Below, in pieces: positions 61,257 to 64,000 of a DNA stretch of 64,000 bases (position 1 is the stretch's first letter; the number at the start of each line of letters is the position of its first letter). The stretch covers positions 1 to 64,000 of the forward strand of contig JAQGEF010000018.1 of assembly GCA_027854065.1 (NCBI GenBank), written 5' to 3'. The stretch is from Polluticaenibacter yanchengensis (GTDB lineage: Bacteria; Bacteroidota; Bacteroidia; Chitinophagales; Chitinophagaceae). The position numbers and the translations under genes were made by a program. Under the pieces are notes generated by a model. It ran no database searches, was not told the DNA's origin, and worked only from the letters and a program-made list of their open reading frames with translations.

Positions 61257-61931
61257 TCAACCAACAAAACGATATCCGACACCACGAATACTTTCTATCT
61301 GTACATGAGCATCGGCAGACAAATGCTTACGCAAACGGCTGATAAAGACATCCAGGCTTCTGCCACTGAAAAAATCCGTTTCTTCCCATAAATGATCCAG
61401 TACTTCCTGGCGCTTTATAAGCCGGGTCTTATTCAGGTAAAGGTATTCCAGCAACTGAGCTTCTTTTTCTGTTAACAGCCGGTCACCTTTCGCGTGTTTC
61501 AACAACAGGTTCTGTGGTTCAAAAAGGAACTGGCCAATGGTATAATTCGTGATCGTACCTGTTTCCATTGCTTTGCTTTTATGTAAAATATTATCGATTC
61601 TCAATATCAGTTCATCCGCATCAAAAGGCTTTGTAATATAGTCTGCACCCAATTTCAGGCCTTTGAGCACATCTTCTTTTTGCTTCTTGGCTGTGAGAAA
61701 CAGAAAGGGTAACTGCGGATACTGATGCCTTATTTTTTCCGCAAGTGTGAAACCATCTTCTTCCGGCAACATGACATCCAATATGGCGATATCAAAAGTT
61801 TGCTTTGCTAATATCTCCCTGGCCTCTTTGCCTGTAAATACCCGTTCCGCCACATATTTATTCAGTTCCAGGTACTGCTTCAATAAGCTGCCAACATCCA
61901 GGTCATCTTCTACTATCAACACTTTTATCAT
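61257..61931 (-). CDS. OmpR/PhoB family response regulator
   Basis: The 224-residue protein has a receiver domain with Asp52 as phospho-acceptor (FDIAILDVMLPEEDGFTLAE) and the Lys in GADYITKPFDADELILRID. Its C-terminal winged-helix DNA-binding domain is LLTEKEAQLLEYLYLNKTRL, then RLRKHLSADAHVQIESIRGV. It overlaps the sensor kinase gene by 4 bp. Three TTAACC sites spaced by 11 bp upstream of the operon fit the binding mode of this family. The target list probably includes the divergent small exported protein at 63429. Confidence 0.94.
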   Translation of the reverse strand: MIKVLIVEDDLDVGSLLKQYLELNKYVAERVFTGKEAREILAKQTFDIAILDVMLPEEDGFTLAEKIRHQYPQLPFLFLTAKKQKEDVLKGLKLGADYITKPFDADELILRIDNILHKSKAMETGTITNYTIGQFLFEPQNLLLKHAKGDRLLTEKEAQLLEYLYLNKTRLIKRQEVLDHLWEETDFFSGRSLDVFISRLRKHLSADAHVQIESIRGVGYRFVG

Positions 61932-63292
61932 TGTAACGGAATTATAATTTTAAACGTACTTCCACTGCCTGTAACACTCTTCGCTGTGAGATTGCCACCC
62001 AGGCTTTTCATCAGTTCTTTGCTCAGGTACAATCCCAGCCCAAGCCCTTTTACATCATGTGTATTACCTGTAGATACTCTGTAAAACTTTTCGAAGATCC
62101 TTGGTAACTCTTTCTCAGAAATGCCAATACCATTATCTGTAATTTCTATAACAAAATGGTTATGTTCTACAAATGATTTGAGCAAAATTTCTTTACTGTT
62201 GCCACTATATTTCTTTGCATTATCCAGCAGGTTCTGGATCACCCGTTCCAGCATGTAGGCATCTGTTTTCAGGATAAGTTTTTCCGGATTGATGCTCACC
62301 ACCAGATTATGAGAACCACTATTAAAATCTGTGGCAATATTGTGCAGAAGCCGGGTAACATCTACATCACTGAAAGTAGCGTCGTTTGTCATAGCACTCT
62401 CCACTACCCTGTCTACTATATTTTGCATCCGTTTATTCTGCCTGTCCAATACATCCAGTAATTCATTTCTCCTGGCTTCATCGCTGCCAAAAGCAGCATT
62501 CCTGAGTGTCTTTATAGCCAGCGCCACAGATGTAAGCGGCGTTTTTAATTCATGTGTAATATTATTTGCCAGGTCTGTTTTGATCGTTGCAATCCTTTTC
62601 TGTTTAATCAATATGCTATACATAAAAAAGAACACGATAATTACTGCAAGGATCAATACAAATGCAGACGTTAACATTCCCCACATTCTTAATACCACCA
62701 CCCTTTCCCAGTTACCAAAATCCACATTAATGGCATGCTTCCTTGTAAACAGGTAATTGATGCCGGTCGTATCGTCCGTATTATTGTTCCTTGAATAATA
62801 ATTACCACTAATCAAATTGAATTTGTCATTTGTAGCCAGCCGTTCACCAAAATAAACCATAGAGGAGTCTTGTAAACGCACGATGGTATCCGTCGTATTA
62901 TTTGAACTGTAGACGACTTCAGTATATTCGAAACAAAGTTTAATATCATTCAATACCGGGTAGTGCACGGCTTGTTGCCTGATGAAATCATTCGCCGTAG
63001 TTCTTATCCAGGCCACACTATCTTTTAATTCATTTTTAAATACCGGAGCTGATATTGTTCCTTTTATTTTCCTGTCCTCTAACCGGATGATAATATTGCT
63101 TAAAGAATCCTGAAGGTCCTCCAGGTAATCCGATTCTATTACAGGGGTAATTGTCGTTTTCACTTCACTTATATAGTCTCTTTTCTGTAGTTGAAAAGCA
63201 CTTTTTATCAATGCCGCCTGTATGGAGATCAAACCGATCAATACAAGCACACAAAAAAGTAACAGTATCTTTATCTGATTTTTTTGCTTCAT
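61928..63292 (-). CDS. two-component sensor histidine kinase (EnvZ/PhoR type)
   Basis: The 454-residue protein has two membrane helices, at about residues 8-28 and 207-228 (LTSAFVLILAVIIVFFFMYS), with a periplasmic sensor of about 175 residues between them. His247 is the phospho-site in NNITHELKTPLTSVALAIKT. The ATPase domain has LDNAKKYSGNSKEILL, ITDNGIGISEKELPRIFEKF and GLGLGLYLSKELMKSLGGNL. The periplasmic domain is Asp/Ser-rich and not recognised. It is the first gene of the operon with the OmpR-type regulator and is divergent from the exported protein gene at 63429. Confidence 0.94.
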   Translation of the reverse strand: MKQKNQIKILLLFCVLVLIGLISIQAALIKSAFQLQKRDYISEVKTTITPVIESDYLEDLQDSLSNIIIRLEDRKIKGTISAPVFKNELKDSVAWIRTTANDFIRQQAVHYPVLNDIKLCFEYTEVVYSSNNTTDTIVRLQDSSMVYFGERLATNDKFNLISGNYYSRNNNTDDTTGINYLFTRKHAINVDFGNWERVVVLRMWGMLTSAFVLILAVIIVFFFMYSILIKQKRIATIKTDLANNITHELKTPLTSVALAIKTLRNAAFGSDEARRNELLDVLDRQNKRMQNIVDRVVESAMTNDATFSDVDVTRLLHNIATDFNSGSHNLVVSINPEKLILKTDAYMLERVIQNLLDNAKKYSGNSKEILLKSFVEHNHFVIEITDNGIGISEKELPRIFEKFYRVSTGNTHDVKGLGLGLYLSKELMKSLGGNLTAKSVTGSGSTFKIIIPLQ

Positions 63293-63344
63293 TCAAAAAC
63301 AAAATTAATTCTCAAATAATATCAATTGTAAAATTTCATGGCCA

Positions 63345-63372
63345 TTAACCCTGCGTTAACCTACGATTAACC
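63345..63372. promoter_or_regulatory. three TTAACC direct repeats with 11-bp period, candidate OmpR-type operator
   Basis: TTAACC occurs at 63345-63350, 63356-63361 and 63367-63372, exactly one helical turn apart, in the divergent gap between the kinase operon and the gene at 63429. Tandem direct repeats of this spacing are the usual sites of OmpR/PhoB-type regulators, so autoregulation plus control of the divergent gene is likely. Confidence 0.6.
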
Positions 63373-63428
63373 AATGCATTCAAAAAGCTTCTGCAATTTT
63401 GTATTCAGATAAAACAAAAATATCCGTC

Positions 63429-63893
63429 ATGAAAAAAATTATCACACTCATGTTATTGGTAACGCTCTGCGCTTCGTTGCAGGCACAGGACCGTAAAGCA
63501 CCGAAAAATCAAAAAATCTCTGTATCGGCACACGATGACAACAAAAGTTTCATTTACACTGCCAGTTTCGACAAACAGAAAACTGAAGAAGTAAAAGAGC
63601 TTATTACAAAAGAGTTGGGAGCTACTAAAGAGAGTACTGAAAAAAACAGTTCCTGGGATGGTAAAACTTATACCATTGAACTGAAAAACGGGAATATCGC
63701 TATTAACCTGAACAAAGAGAAGACCATCAAATCGATGGAACTTAAAATAAAAGATTTAAGCGAGTCTATTTCAGAAATTATAGGCGCCCCACCGGCACCA
63801 CCAGCACCTATAGAAAGACCAAAGAAACCAGGCAAAGCACCGGTTGCGCCACCTGCTCCGCCAACACCTCCTGCTGCTCCGGTTGAAGAGTAA
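63429..63893 (+). CDS. small exported protein with Pro/Ala-rich tail
   Basis: The 154-residue protein has a signal peptide (KKIITLMLLVTLCASLQAQD; start at the ATG at 63429), a Lys/Glu-rich alpha/beta middle part (EEVKELITKELGATKESTEK, then WDGKTYTIELKNGNIAINLN), and a tail of APPAP-type repeats (residues about 120-150). The frame upstream to 63399 has no signal character. No family is recognised. It faces the kinase-regulator operon across the TTAACC sites and is probably part of its regulon, perhaps as a periplasmic partner or sensed protein. The tail may span the cell wall. Confidence 0.75.
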   Translation: MKKIITLMLLVTLCASLQAQDRKAPKNQKISVSAHDDNKSFIYTASFDKQKTEEVKELITKELGATKESTEKNSSWDGKTYTIELKNGNIAINLNKEKTIKSMELKIKDLSESISEIIGAPPAPPAPIERPKKPGKAPVAPPAPPTPPAAPVEE

Positions 63894-63909
63894 TCATATA
63901 AAATTTTAT

Positions 63910-64000
63910 GGGGTGTCCCTTTTGCAACGGCTTTTATGCCATTGTTCTTCAGGCGAATTCAACACGCATTGATTCAGCAAAAGGGCCGGGCTATACGCAG
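63910..64000 (+). repeat. dispersed repeat family 2, copy 3, cut by the window edge
   Basis: GTCCCTTTTGC (63915-63925) pairs with GCAAAAGGGC (63977-63986) around 51 unrelated bases, followed by CGGGCTATACGCAG, the start of the conserved part. The second hairpin lies beyond the window. Confidence 0.7.

Overview
The window is chromosomal DNA of a member of the Bacteroidota, most likely the Chitinophagaceae or a close relative; the family is inferred and the genus cannot be read. The evidence is a ruvA-sprA gene pair, a type IX secretion (T9SS) sorting-domain protein, SusD-free outer-membrane beta-barrels, DUF3857 transglutaminase-like proteins, and several TAnnTTTG promoter boxes, the Bacteroidota -7 motif. 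No tRNA, rRNA, CRISPR array or intact insertion sequence was seen.

Layout. 1-2.3 kb is an AT-rich accessory tail with an SMI1/KNR4-type protein, a lipoprotein and two small proteins (one cut by the window edge, one frameshifted) that share a C-terminal motif; it resembles the immunity end of a polymorphic-toxin locus. 2.5-11.1 kb holds a T9SS sorting-domain mini-protein, ruvA and the 7.3-kb sprA translocon gene. 11.1-14.0 kb is an AT-rich S41 peptidase/DUF2306 pair bracketed by two almost identical 130-bp repeats. 14.2-18.5 kb has small envelope and regulatory genes (DUF2798, Crp-type regulator, cupin, DUF4397 lipoprotein, beta-barrel).

18.8-30.5 kb is a complete reductive pyrimidine-degradation cluster. 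Read on the minus strand it is mmsA, aminotransferase, NCS1 permease, dihydropyrimidinase, ureidopropionase, preT, preA, with a divergent Lrp/AsnC regulator. Together these would import uracil, thymine or hydantoins, reduce them (PreT-PreA), open the ring, release beta-alanine or beta-aminoisobutyrate, transaminate it, and make acetyl-CoA or propionyl-CoA. Most of its wide junctions carry dispersed repeats, and one carries a DUF1016 nuclease fragment with a decayed second copy of the ureidopropionase 3' end.

30.7-45.8 kb is mostly core: dnaB, a flippase-like membrane protein, rfaE2, csaA, queG, two DUF3857 proteins (the first with an A9-tract frameshift at its signal peptide), GntR regulator, dGTPase, esterase and AraC regulator. 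46-49.6 kb is AT-rich and accessory: a Fic protein with palindromic operators at its start, a lipoprotein with a JAMM-like His-Ser-His signature, and unknown proteins. 50.2-64 kb holds gapN, a beta-barrel, an O-methyltransferase, DUF1801, DinB, a porin, a Bax-inhibitor-1 homologue, a NarL-type two-component system, folB, and an OmpR-type two-component system with an 11-bp-period operator facing a small proline-rich exported protein.

The most unusual signal is between the genes: at least five families of dispersed intergenic repeats. Two of them keep hairpin stems by compensatory base changes while their loops are replaced by unrelated sequence. I do not recognise these by name.
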